Positions 32,429 through 40,032 of a stretch of 44,616 nt of DNA are shown here, in pieces. The notes beneath the pieces are model-generated. The model had not been told where the DNA came from and made no database searches. It worked only from the letters and a program-made list of their open reading frames with translations. Every line of letters begins with the position of its first letter. The stretch's first letter is position 1. The position numbers and the translations under genes are program-made. The DNA comes from Caldilineaceae bacterium (lineage in GTDB: Bacteria; Chloroflexota; Anaerolineae; Caldilineales; Caldilineaceae), in assembly GCA_020846635.1 (NCBI GenBank), contig JADLDO010000051.1, positions 1 to 44,616 of the forward strand, read 5' to 3'.

Positions 32429-35221
32429 ATGTCCCTATCCAGCACCCCCCAAGCCTTTGTCGCCAAATGGCGAGACAATACACTCAAAGAGCGCGCTGCC
32501 GCACAAGAGCATTTCATCGATCTCTGCCGCCTGGTTGGGCATCCCACCCCCGCCGAAGACGATCCCACGGGCGAACGTTTCACCTTTGAAGCCGGGGCCG
32601 ACAAGCAGGGTGGCGGCCAGGGCTGGGCCGACGTGTGGAAGCGAAACTATTTCGCCTTTGAGTACAAAGGCAAACATGCCAACCTGGACAAAGCCTATCA
32701 ACAGCTACTCCAATACCGCGAATCGCTGCTCAACCCGCCGCTGTTGGTCGTCTGTGACATCGATCGTATTCTGATCCACACCAACTTCACCAACACCGTC
32801 AAACGTGTCGTTGAAATCAGCCTCGACGACCTGCTGACCTCAGACGGCATTCGCAACCTGCGCGCCATCTTCTACGAACCCGAATTCTTCCGCGCCGCCC
32901 AGACCACCGAGCAGGTGACGCGTGAAGCCGCGACTGAGTTTTCCCGCCTTGCCGAACACCTACGCAAGTGGGGCCATGAGCCGGAACGCATCGCCCACTT
33001 CCTCATTCGCCTGCTCTTCTGCCTCTTTGCTGAAGACATCGAGCTACTCCCCAACGGACTCTTCACCCGTCTCGTCGAGCGCGGGCGCACGCACCCCGAC
33101 GCCTTCAACCGCCAGTTGCGCCAACTCTTTGGGGCGATGGCCGTAGGCGACTTCTTTGGCGAACATGCCGTGCAGCACTTTAACGGCGGTCTCTTTGATG
33201 ACGGCAGCATTGTTGACCTGGATCGTGATGGCCTAAGCATCCTGCACCGCGTGGCATCGCTGGATTGGTCTAGCATCGAACCGTCGATCTTGGGGACCCT
33301 CTTTGAGCGCAGCCTTGACCCATCCAAACGCTCGCAACTAGGCGCACACTACACCAGCCGGGAAGATATTCTGTTGCTGGTGGAGCCGGTGCTCATGGCC
33401 CCGCTGCGCCGCGAGTGGGAAGGGGTGCAAGCTGCGGCGACCGGCCTGGCAGAGCGCCGCGATGAGGCCAAGGACGCGGGCACGCGCACGCGTCGCCACA
33501 ACGAATTGCGCGGGATGATCCAACTCTTCTTCGACAAGATTGCTGCCACGCGTGTTCTTGACCCTGCCTGTGGCAGCGGCAACTTTCTCTATGTGGCTTT
33601 GCGCCAATTACTGGATTTCGAGAAGGAAGTTTCGCAATTCGCCAGCACCGTTGGCTTGCCCACGCTGTTCCCACAAAGCAACCCCGCCCAGCTCTATGGC
33701 ATCGAACTAAACGAGTACGCCCACGAACTGGCGCAGGCAACGGTCTGGATCGGCTATATCCAATGGCTGCATGAGAATGGCTATGGCGTGCCCAGTGAGC
33801 CGATCTTAAAGCGGTTGGACAACATCAAGCAGATGGATGCGATCTTGGCCTTCGACGCTGAGGGCAAGCCGGTAGAACCGGAATGGCCGGAGGCTGAGGT
33901 GATTGTGGGCAATCCGCCGTTTTTGGGCGGCTATCGTATGAGACAGGAATTGACCGACAAGTATGTAGACTCACTTTTCAAGTTGTATGCAGGGCGAATT
34001 CCTGCACCTTCTGATCTCGTTTGCTATTGGTTTGAAAAAGCCCGTTCAATGATCAGGCAGGAGGAATCACAGCGGGCAGGTCTACTCGCTACCCAAGCAA
34101 TCCGCGCGGGTGCAAATAGGCATGTACTTGAGCAAATCAAGGCCACAGGTGACATCTTTTTTGCTCAATCTGATAGACCGTGGATTCTTAATGGGGCTGA
34201 TGTTCGTGTTTCTATGGTCGGATTCGACAATGGAAGTGAGCAACAGCGACAACTCAATGACAATGTGGTGCAAAGCATCAATGCTAACCTATCAGCAGGT
34301 GTGGATATTACAACTGCTGTCAGACTACCTGAGAATTTCGACCTTGCATTTGTGGGTAGCCTAAAAACAGGGCCTTTTGATATTGATGAAGAAACTGCAC
34401 AACATATGTTGGCTGCCACCGATAATGTAAATGGTCGTCCCAATAGTGATGTGGTCAAACCCTCCGTTAATGGCAGTGATATTGTTGGGCGTCCCCGCAA
34501 TCGCTGGATTATCGACTTTGGACACAATATGTCTCTTGAGGAGGCAGCCCTTTATGAATTGCCATTCGAATATGCCAAAACGCACGTCCATCCTGAAAGA
34601 AGTAAAAACCGTCGAGCCTCAAGAGCAGAGCGATGGTGGATTCATGGTGATCCTGCACCCAAAATGCGTAATGGAACTGCTAACTTAGCGCGCTTCATTG
34701 CTACGTCGCGGGTATCTAAACACAGGATCTTTGTGTGGCTACCTCAACCTGTATTGCCAGACTATAAAGTCTGTGTGATCGCAAGTGATAAGGATTATGT
34801 TTTTGGAGTATTGCAGGCAAGGGGCCATCAAGTATGGGCATCAGCAACTTCCTCACGACATGGCGTCGGAAATGATCCTAGCTACAACAACACTTCAACC
34901 TTCGAAACCTACCCATTCCCCTGGCCTCCAGGTACAGAACCCACCGACGATCCCCGCGTGCAAGCCATCGCCCAGGCTGCCCAAGAACTTGTCGCCAAGC
35001 GTGATGCATGGCTGAATCCACCCGGTATGCCGGAAGCTGAACTGAAAAAGCGCACGCTGACCAATCTCTACAACCAGCGTCCTACCTGGCTTGACTTAGG
35101 GCACAAGAAGCTGGACAAAGCTGTGTCCGATGCTTACGGTTGGCCCGCCGATTTGAGCGACGAGGAAATTTTGACGCGCCTGCTGGCGTTGAATTTGGAG
35201 CGCGCCGCTAATCAACCGTAA
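32429..35221 (+). CDS. MmeI-like type IIL restriction-modification enzyme
   Basis: 930-residue single-chain enzyme (MmeI is 919) that both methylates adenine in one strand and cuts ~20 bp away. Domain order follows MmeI: N-terminal nuclease with WADVW (D68) and FEYKGKHANL (E78-x-K80); helical spacer (~150-330) ending LGAHYTSREDI; gamma-class methylase with motif I VLDPACGSGNFLYVAL near residue 377 and motif IV VIVGNPPFLGG near 495; target-recognition domain (~600-850), more AT-rich than the rest; C-terminal helical brace with SDEEILTRLL. No motif is broken, so it may be active. Target specificity cannot be read here. AAGG precedes ATG 32429. The AT-rich recognition part suggests module exchange. 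Confidence 0.9.
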   Translation: MSLSSTPQAFVAKWRDNTLKERAAAQEHFIDLCRLVGHPTPAEDDPTGERFTFEAGADKQGGGQGWADVWKRNYFAFEYKGKHANLDKAYQQLLQYRESLLNPPLLVVCDIDRILIHTNFTNTVKRVVEISLDDLLTSDGIRNLRAIFYEPEFFRAAQTTEQVTREAATEFSRLAEHLRKWGHEPERIAHFLIRLLFCLFAEDIELLPNGLFTRLVERGRTHPDAFNRQLRQLFGAMAVGDFFGEHAVQHFNGGLFDDGSIVDLDRDGLSILHRVASLDWSSIEPSILGTLFERSLDPSKRSQLGAHYTSREDILLLVEPVLMAPLRREWEGVQAAATGLAERRDEAKDAGTRTRRHNELRGMIQLFFDKIAATRVLDPACGSGNFLYVALRQLLDFEKEVSQFASTVGLPTLFPQSNPAQLYGIELNEYAHELAQATVWIGYIQWLHENGYGVPSEPILKRLDNIKQMDAILAFDAEGKPVEPEWPEAEVIVGNPPFLGGYRMRQELTDKYVDSLFKLYAGRIPAPSDLVCYWFEKARSMIRQEESQRAGLLATQAIRAGANRHVLEQIKATGDIFFAQSDRPWILNGADVRVSMVGFDNGSEQQRQLNDNVVQSINANLSAGVDITTAVRLPENFDLAFVGSLKTGPFDIDEETAQHMLAATDNVNGRPNSDVVKPSVNGSDIVGRPRNRWIIDFGHNMSLEEAALYELPFEYAKTHVHPERSKNRRASRAERWWIHGDPAPKMRNGTANLARFIATSRVSKHRIFVWLPQPVLPDYKVCVIASDKDYVFGVLQARGHQVWASATSSRHGVGNDPSYNNTSTFETYPFPWPPGTEPTDDPRVQAIAQAAQELVAKRDAWLNPPGMPEAELKKRTLTNLYNQRPTWLDLGHKKLDKAVSDAYGWPADLSDEEILTRLLALNLERAANQP

Positions 35222-35288
35222 GGCTCCGGCACAGGCCGCGCCTACATCGACACCCACCCACGCTCACACAGATTGGAGTCCCCCTCAC

Positions 35289-35483
35289 ATGAAGTTCATT
35301 CTCCCGGCCCTCCTGATCAGCCTCGTCGCGCTTTCCGGCTGCGGCTCTCCCCGCCCTGCGAATGTCGCCGGCCAGTCGCTTGTCGAGAACGTACCGGCGG
35401 CAACTATGCCGACCACCACTGAACCGACGCAAGCGCCACCACTGCAAGGGTTTTCCCCTCATAGGCTGTTGGCAATCTGGTGA
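35289..35483 (+). CDS. Short lipoprotein, probably truncated
   Basis: 64 residues: signal sequence MKFILPALLISLVAL with lipobox LSGC (C18), then a Thr/Pro/Glu linker (TMPTTTEPTQAPP) and an abrupt basic end. Such linkers usually lead to a globular domain (in the neighbouring secreted nuclease, an Excalibur domain), which is missing. The last 25 nt overlap the 3' end of the convergent zinc-ribbon gene, as if an insertion had replaced the rest of the gene. Confidence 0.5.
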   Translation: MKFILPALLISLVALSGCGSPRPANVAGQSLVENVPAATMPTTTEPTQAPPLQGFSPHRLLAIW

Positions 35484-36031
35484 TTCTTCTCAAGTGCTGC
35501 ACGCTTTGCATTATATTTTTGCTTCAATTGATCTATATCAGCTTGCTTCAAACGATCTGCTATATCGTGTGCTTTCTTAAATCGCTGGCTGTTTAGGACG
35601 AGATACCATGCTGCCGCGCCAACCCCGATAATCCCCATTGATGTAACGAGCCACAAATTTCCGTTTATTCCTCCAACCATGGCAATACCTAAAGCCATTA
35701 CCATAACGGCTGTAAGCAGCCACCCATAGGGCAACGGTTCTACGTTCTTGTGGTCTATAAAGTATATGCGCGCTTTGGTCGCATTGATCTCATCGTTGAT
35801 GGCGGCCAACTCTTTTGTCAGTCGTGGTATTGCCAATTCTGCCGCTGTCCTATCAGAACTGACGCGGATCTGTCGCACGTCCTGAGCGATGGGCGCGAGG
35901 TAGATGGCTCCACCGTCGCGGTGTACCATGTGTTCATTGCCACAACTGGCACAGACGAGCAGGGCAATGCCATCACGAAGCTGGAGCCTTGCGCCACATG
36001 TGGGGCAGGTGAGGGTAAGAAAGTCGGGCAT
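35459..36031 (-). CDS. Zinc-ribbon membrane protein with coiled coils
   Basis: 190 residues. N-terminal zinc ribbon CPTCG (9-13) and CASCG (27-31), followed by HMVHRDGG; a coiled-coil segment (about 70-95); two adjacent hydrophobic helices (GWLLTAVMVMALGIAMVGGI and LWLVTSMGIIGVGAAAWYLV); and a C-terminal Lys-rich coiled coil (KQADIDQLKQKYNAKRAALE). Both ends are expected in the cytoplasm. The ribbon resembles those of DNA- or protein-binding membrane proteins; no family is recognised. Its 3' end overlaps the truncated lipoprotein ORF. Confidence 0.65.
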   Translation of the reverse strand: MPDFLTLTCPTCGARLQLRDGIALLVCASCGNEHMVHRDGGAIYLAPIAQDVRQIRVSSDRTAAELAIPRLTKELAAINDEINATKARIYFIDHKNVEPLPYGWLLTAVMVMALGIAMVGGINGNLWLVTSMGIIGVGAAAWYLVLNSQRFKKAHDIADRLKQADIDQLKQKYNAKRAALEKNHQIANSL

Positions 36032-36129
36032 GGGGATGATTCCTTGCTGTCTGCAATTTATAGAGCCTGGAACAAAAAGATTTCAATGCGTGGATGATAA
36101 ATGAAGTTTCGTCCTAAAAGATGAGAATA

Positions 36130-36258
36130 TAGACCTAGATAGCCTATGTCATAGGTCTCATAATGTCCGGCCTTTGCAAGAAAGGAGCCTGTCAACGCTC
36201 CGGGCTCCTGTGCATTCTTGAAGGATGCCATCCGTGATTGCGCCTTTGGAGCATTGTA
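36130..36258 (-). other. Hairpin-rich intergenic segment, possible RNA
   Basis: In the 288-nt gap 36032-36319 the minus strand has TACAAT (36258-36253) in the context GGTACAATGCT, identical to that of the 32.2-kb RNA promoter, but the -35 (TGGGTA, 17 bp) is poor. Downstream are GGAT-GGC-ATCC, a two-part stem CAAGAA...AGGAGCC with GGCTCCT.TCTTG (about 36213-36173), and AGACCTA/TAGGTCT (about 36155-36131). U-runs are short. Could be a fifth small RNA or only mRNA ends. Confidence 0.25.
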
Positions 36259-36319
36259 CCTATACTAAACAAGTCTACCCACATCACCATACTCGATACT
36301 CGCTGATAGGAGTCCCCCA

Positions 36320-37483
36320 ATGAAATACGCGTTCACTGCCTTACTTGCCGCGCTTATCGCCCTCACTACCTGGCTCCAAGCTCCGGCCCACTCCCCAGCG
36401 GCTACCATCCCGCTCACCATCATGTCGTGGAACGTCGAATCTGGCGGCAGCGATGCCGTCACGATTGCCGGCGAGATTGCCGCGTTCGAGGGCGTTGACC
36501 TGTGGGGCTTGTCCGAGGTCAACGGCGACGATGACGCGTTGCTCTATGAGACTGGCGCGGAAGTGGGTGAGGGTGCCACCTTTGCACGCATCACTGGCAC
36601 AACGGGCGGCGCAGATCGCCTCGTTGCACTCTATGATGATGATAGGTTCGACCTTTTGGGGAGCAGCGAGCTCGACGAGATCAACGTGGGCGGCAATGTG
36701 CGTGCCTCGTTAGTCGTAACCCTGGAAGAGAGCGCCAGCGGCGTCCAATTCCTGTTCATGGTCAACCATTTGTATCGTTCAAATGAGGCTGCCCGGCACA
36801 CCCAGGCCACGTTGCTCAACGAGTGGGCCGCTGCCCAGAGCCTGCCCGTCATCGCCACCGGCGACTACAATTTCGATTGGGACGTAAGCACGGAGGCGCA
36901 TGATCTAGGCTATGACCTTATGACGACGGACGGTGTATGGGAATGGCTCAAGCCGGCGACGTTGACCACGACTCAATGTAGCGGATGGCCGTGCGCGTTC
37001 AACAGCGTACTGGATTTCGTCTTTGTGGCGGGATCTGCGCGTGACTGGCAAGCCACATCGGAGATCATCGTGTGCCAGGACGATTTTCCTGACGATATGA
37101 CTACCAGCGACCACAGACCTGTTAGGGCAGTTTTTGACGTGCCGGTGCGGGGACAGGATATATCAGTTAGTTACATTTTTGTCCCACTATTGGTGCGGCA
37201 GCCTGAACTGGAGGCAACGCCTGAGCCTACGGCAATGCCGACTGTTGAGCCAACAGCGCAGCCCACGGCTGTACCCACCATTGTGCCAACCGTCCCACCA
37301 TCGGGCCCCTGCCCATGCAACGCCAACACGCTAAATTGCTCCAACTTCAGCACACAAAGCGCGGCGCAAGCCTGCTTCGACTGGTGCGTCAGCCAGGGAG
37401 CGGGCGACATCCACCGGCTGGACGGCAACAACGACGGTGTAGCGTGCGAGAGTCTGCCAGGCGGATTTCGGGTGGTGCGATGA
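36320..37483 (+). CDS. Secreted endonuclease/exonuclease/phosphatase-fold protein with Excalibur domain
   Basis: 387 residues. Signal peptide (MKYAFTALLAALIALTTWLQ, cleavage near APAHS); an EEP domain (~33-275) with IMSWNVESGG (Asn), GLSEVN (metal Glu), FLFMVNHLYRS, VIATGDYNFDWD (Asp/Asn pair), LDFVFVAG and TTSDHRPV (catalytic Asp-His); a Pro/Thr-repeat linker (~290-325); and a C-terminal Excalibur calcium-binding domain with CSNFSTQSAAQACFDWC and LDGNNDGVACESLPG. Every catalytic position of the nuclease fold is present. Likely an exported DNase or phosphodiesterase, either for nutrient DNA or against competitors. Cargo gene of the element by position. AGGAG lies 8 nt before the ATG. Confidence 0.85.
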   Translation: MKYAFTALLAALIALTTWLQAPAHSPAATIPLTIMSWNVESGGSDAVTIAGEIAAFEGVDLWGLSEVNGDDDALLYETGAEVGEGATFARITGTTGGADRLVALYDDDRFDLLGSSELDEINVGGNVRASLVVTLEESASGVQFLFMVNHLYRSNEAARHTQATLLNEWAAAQSLPVIATGDYNFDWDVSTEAHDLGYDLMTTDGVWEWLKPATLTTTQCSGWPCAFNSVLDFVFVAGSARDWQATSEIIVCQDDFPDDMTTSDHRPVRAVFDVPVRGQDISVSYIFVPLLVRQPELEATPEPTAMPTVEPTAQPTAVPTIVPTVPPSGPCPCNANTLNCSNFSTQSAAQACFDWCVSQGAGDIHRLDGNNDGVACESLPGGFRVVR

Positions 37484-37590
37484 CTACCATCGTCATACTT
37501 ACCGTCTCCCCCGGAAAGTTCGATACGACCCGTTCCGCAAACACCGCCCTAGAAGAGTTCCCCGATAAGCATGCACGAATACCCAAGTGA
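37480..37590 (+). CDS. Possible 36-residue coupled peptide
   Basis: Opens in an ATGA overlap with the stop of the secreted-nuclease gene (start MTTIVILTVSPGKFDTTRSA) and closes 20 nt inside the following small acidic-protein gene. The N terminus looks like a beta strand. It may be real and bridge translation between the two genes, or be chance; no family or other support. Confidence 0.25.
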   Translation: MTTIVILTVSPGKFDTTRSANTALEEFPDKHARIPK

Positions 37591-37870
37591 CAACCCATTT
37601 GGCAATCGCATCAGCTATCCCTTGCCTCCTGAAGACATCGAGGAGATAGAAGAGAGCATGAACGAACTGATCCGCGATTTCTACCCACCTGGTGAAAAAC
37701 GAGACAACGCGCTGGAGATGGGACTGCCCGATAAGATCGAGGTATACATCGCTATTGCGGAACATGCCGAGACGGACCCGGATCTCAAGAGCATGGTGGG
37801 GCCAGAGTTAAAGGAAGGCTTGCGCGAGCTGCTGACAGCGGTGAATGCGTACTTCCACCGGCTCAACTGA
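37571..37870 (+). CDS. Small acidic helical protein, paralogue 1
   Basis: 99 residues: YPLPPEDIEEIEESMNELIR, FYPPGEKRDNALEMGLPDKI, EVYIAIAEHAETDPDLKSMV, LRELLTAVNAYFHRLN. Clearly paralogous to the protein at 42052-42342, sharing P-L-x-x-EDIxEIEE, a FxPPxxxR loop, LEMxLPDKIExYIxIAxxAE and the L-L-x-AVNxYxHR end. Mostly alpha-helical and acidic; no membrane part. Function unknown. It follows the secreted nuclease and is convergent with the PD-(D/E)XK-like gene (16 nt apart). Confidence 0.65.
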   Translation: MHEYPSDNPFGNRISYPLPPEDIEEIEESMNELIRDFYPPGEKRDNALEMGLPDKIEVYIAIAEHAETDPDLKSMVGPELKEGLRELLTAVNAYFHRLN

Positions 37871-37886
37871 TGCGAAATTTACTTGT

Positions 37887-38714
37887 TCACACCTGTTTAT
37901 GCCAGGGCCACCGGTGGACATGGCGAGGAAGCCGCAAGTCCTTACATTCTGATAGGAACCGAGCTAATGAGCCAGCCTGTACCACTATCACTGTCTGGCT
38001 TTGTCTCTCCTCAATTTCGGAAAATCGTTCAATTGAGTCGAGGTCAATGTCAGTATTTGTAAAAACCTTATGAAACCGGATGAAGGGCACCGTCTCAAAT
38101 TGCGCGTGATCCAGTTGCAAGGTTCCGCTAACCGGATCGATCTCTTTGTTGTCGTATTTGCACACGTAAAGTTGAGCCGTAGTAATTATTATAGGCAGAA
38201 ACACTGAGGCCCCACCCTGAAGGTTTGGTAGCGACATGTACTGCGCTGCAAGCGCCTCCACGGAATAAAACAAGTTTCCTGCGACCCGTTCAAGCATGGG
38301 TTTCTCTTTTGCCTGGCCATCTACGACGCAGAAATTGGCTACGTAGCTGCCTGGGCGATGAAGGAACTTGTCGAAGCCCGTCCCAATATCGTCGTGCTGG
38401 CTCCTGTATGCCCAATGGAGTGAAGAATAGCCCATTTCTGGAGGAGCGCTTTTAGGGCAAAGAAATATCCAAGGTGTTTCCTGTGCGTACCTCTTGCATT
38501 CTACTACGCCTACAAATTCATCTGAATCAATAATGAGGTCAACATAGCCGCTCTGCTGCCGATTAGCATGTTCCCAATAATGCTCTCTGCTAACCATACT
38601 CCACGCGCCTACTTGTTGCCTGTCACCCCTCCTGACTAAATGCTCGACGGCCTCTTGCAAGAGATAGCCCTGACCATTAACGATGTCTAGCAGCTTTCTG
38701 TTATTGTACGCCAT
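37887..38714 (-). CDS. Putative PD-(D/E)XK-fold nuclease-like protein
   Basis: 275 residues from ATG 38714 (AGGA 8 nt upstream). Near residue 60 SGYVDLIIDSDEFVGVVECK has the D...E-x-K arrangement of PD-(D/E)XK enzymes (Asp in YVDLI, Glu and Lys in VECKR). The remainder is mixed alpha/beta (ANFCVVDGQAKEKPMLERVA, VFLPIIITTAQLYVC). No family is recognised; a restriction-like or repair nuclease is possible. It is transcribed leftward, away from the small RNA promoter at 38.85 kb. Confidence 0.5.
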   Translation of the reverse strand: MAYNNRKLLDIVNGQGYLLQEAVEHLVRRGDRQQVGAWSMVSREHYWEHANRQQSGYVDLIIDSDEFVGVVECKRYAQETPWIFLCPKSAPPEMGYSSLHWAYRSQHDDIGTGFDKFLHRPGSYVANFCVVDGQAKEKPMLERVAGNLFYSVEALAAQYMSLPNLQGGASVFLPIIITTAQLYVCKYDNKEIDPVSGTLQLDHAQFETVPFIRFHKVFTNTDIDLDSIERFSEIEERQSQTVIVVQAGSLARFLSECKDLRLPRHVHRWPWHKQV

Positions 38715-38850
38715 TGTCAGATCCTGTCATGTGTGCCCAGCGACCAGTTGAGTACCTGACCCGATGTTCCTGCGCAGCTTTTTGGAATGGATGGAGGTAA
38801 GTAGAGTATCGTAATCCTTCATTGAGACGTCATCAGTTTTGGATAGCGGA

Positions 38851-38880
38851 TTGACATTTGTCAAGATCACAAACTATAAT
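38851..38880 (+). promoter_or_regulatory. Consensus promoter of the small RNA at 38.9 kb
   Basis: TTGACA (38851-38856), 18-bp spacer, TATAAT (38875-38880): both hexamers match the sigma70 consensus exactly. No rightward ORF follows; the next feature is the structured RNA starting near 38887. The rest of 38715-38850 shows nothing. Confidence 0.8.
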
Positions 38881-38886
38881 AGTGTT

Positions 38887-38985
38887 AAAAGCGGCACTAA
38901 GTCCGAAAACCCTGCCATAGGCAGGGAAACCCCTCGGGAGGTAGCTTGGGAGACCAGGCGTAGGGCTTAGGTCGCTTTATTTATT
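38887..38985 (+). ncRNA. Four-way-junction small RNA, convergent with the DUF3800 gene
   Basis: About 95 nt. A 13-bp closing stem with one bulged A joins 38891-38904 (GCGGCACTAAGTCC) to 38963-38975 (GGGCTTAGGTCGC). Inside are CCCTGCC-ATA-GGCAGGG (38910-38926), a short CCT/AGG hairpin (38932-38941), and GCTTGG-GAGA-CCAGGC (38944-38959) capped by a GNRA tetraloop. TTTATTTATTGG follows the closing stem as a terminator tail and overlaps the last codons of the leftward DUF3800 gene. It may be one of the RNA motifs known to lie beside DUF3800 genes; I cannot assign the class. Confidence 0.75.
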
Positions 38986-39705
38986 GGAAAACTGAAAGTG
39001 CCAAATCGAAAAGTCACGCTTAAACCGTGGTGTGCTCCGCGAGAAACTTTGTAGTCCATACTGCTCCAAGATGTAGTTCATCAGGTCGCACTTAGCATCG
39101 CTTGCCCCTGATTTGTTGCAGTCTCCGTTCATCTGGAATCCAATTGCCCCCATCAACACGTCGGCAATCTGGATGTAGCAACATTGCTTTGAATTTGCCG
39201 CTTTGATTTCGCGGATCGGATGATGCTGAAACTTGTGTTTCTTTCGTAGCCCATTGTTAGCAATGGCACATAACGTCGAGAGCTTTTGGCTTGTGTTGCG
39301 TTGGTCCAGTGTGACTATACATTGGTCATCAGTATTAAGGTAACTCCCAAACATGTGCACAAGAAACTGATAGAGCAGGCGATTAATGGCATCGTCTAGA
39401 TTATTTTTGTTATAACGCCGGAGATTCATTTGGTGCGTATCAACCACTAATGCTTTGAAATGGATGTACTTATTACACGAGGAAACCAGGTCTAGCAGGG
39501 ATTTGTACTCCTGAAGTTTGCCCCTTGAGACTTTGTTCCACTTTAGCTCACTATGCATTTTGCTGTTTGAGCAGTAATTCAAGAATGACCTATTAAAGCT
39601 TTCTTCGTATCGTCTATCTAGGATCAGTCCACCAAGCACCATGAACCGGTGCGCCATATGACGACTTTCGTCACAGTAAATGTGCAAGAAACGCGGTGTT
39701 GTCAT
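38977..39705 (-). CDS. DUF3800 family protein
   Basis: 242 residues from ATG 39705 (MTTPRFLHIYCDESRHM). Family signature: IYCDES near the N terminus (Asp likely metal ligand), FMVLGGLIL, KMHSELKWNKVSRGKLQEY, the CIVTLDQRNT strand with a second Asp, and REIKAANSKQCCYIQIADVL, typical of DUF3800, which has an RNase H-like arrangement of acidic residues. The family is common in mobile elements and prophages; its activity is unproven, and several RNA motifs are known from its neighbourhood. The upstream in-frame ATG 39750 lies in a terminator hairpin and is rejected. Small RNA genes lie at both ends of this gene. Confidence 0.88.
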   Translation of the reverse strand: MTTPRFLHIYCDESRHMAHRFMVLGGLILDRRYEESFNRSFLNYCSNSKMHSELKWNKVSRGKLQEYKSLLDLVSSCNKYIHFKALVVDTHQMNLRRYNKNNLDDAINRLLYQFLVHMFGSYLNTDDQCIVTLDQRNTSQKLSTLCAIANNGLRKKHKFQHHPIREIKAANSKQCCYIQIADVLMGAIGFQMNGDCNKSGASDAKCDLMNYILEQYGLQSFSRSTPRFKRDFSIWHFQFSNK

Positions 39706-39735
39706 CAGCGTATCGCCCGCCTCGCCCAATCTAGC

Positions 39736-39768
39736 TAAAACAAAAACCATCGGCTATCCATCCGATGG
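39736..39768 (-). terminator. Leftward intrinsic terminator just before DUF3800
   Basis: On the minus strand CCATCGG (39768-39762), an 8-nt loop, CCGATGG (39753-39747), then TTTTTGTTTTAG. It lies 31 nt upstream of the DUF3800 ATG, so it either ends transcription arriving from the right or acts as an attenuator in the DUF3800 leader. A separate 12-bp palindrome GTGTGCGCACAC (39771-39782) is next to it. Confidence 0.65.
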
Positions 39769-39802
39769 GTGTGTGCGCACACGGAGGCATGTTATGCTTT
39801 TG

Positions 39803-39882
39803 CCACGGCCTGTCGCTGCGCCCTCAGCGACATCCATAGCCTCTTTCCTGTGTTAACGGCGCAGAAGGAGGCGTTTGTTTGT
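39803..39882 (+). ncRNA. Small RNA, homologous copy 1
   Basis: Begins CCACGG after an extended -10 TGTTATGCT (39790-39798). Helix P2: TGTCGCTG/CAGCGACA (39811-39832). Helix P1: GCCTCTTTC.TGTG with CGCAGAAGGAGGC (39839-39872), followed by GTTTGTTTG. Two G.U pairs in P1 would be A.C on the other strand, favouring plus-strand transcription. It aligns along its whole length with copy 2 at 41803. It lies upstream of and divergent from the DUF3800 gene in the gap 39706-40032. Confidence 0.6.
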
Positions 39883-39993
39883 CATGGGGTAGGATAGCAT
39901 ATGGATTGGGTTCATCCAAACCGATTGTGATTTTTCAGGGGTGATGAACAGGTGATAATTGATGCCCATGCTCATACAACAGGTACCAATAGG

Positions 39994-40029
39994 AACGGCG
40001 CGCATTCCCGCTGTGGAGTGTGCGCCGTT
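39994..40029. repeat. Dispersed hairpin repeat, copy C
   Basis: AACGGCGCGCATTCC (39994-40008) pairs over 15 bp with GGAGTGTGCGCCGTT (40015-40029), including G.U pairs. It is the longest of three related hairpins (A 27849, B 28554); ATTCCCGC in the 5' arm is identical to copy B. It lies 3 nt beyond the stop of the leftward 40033 gene, with no U-run. Confidence 0.65.
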
Positions 40030-40032
40030 GAT

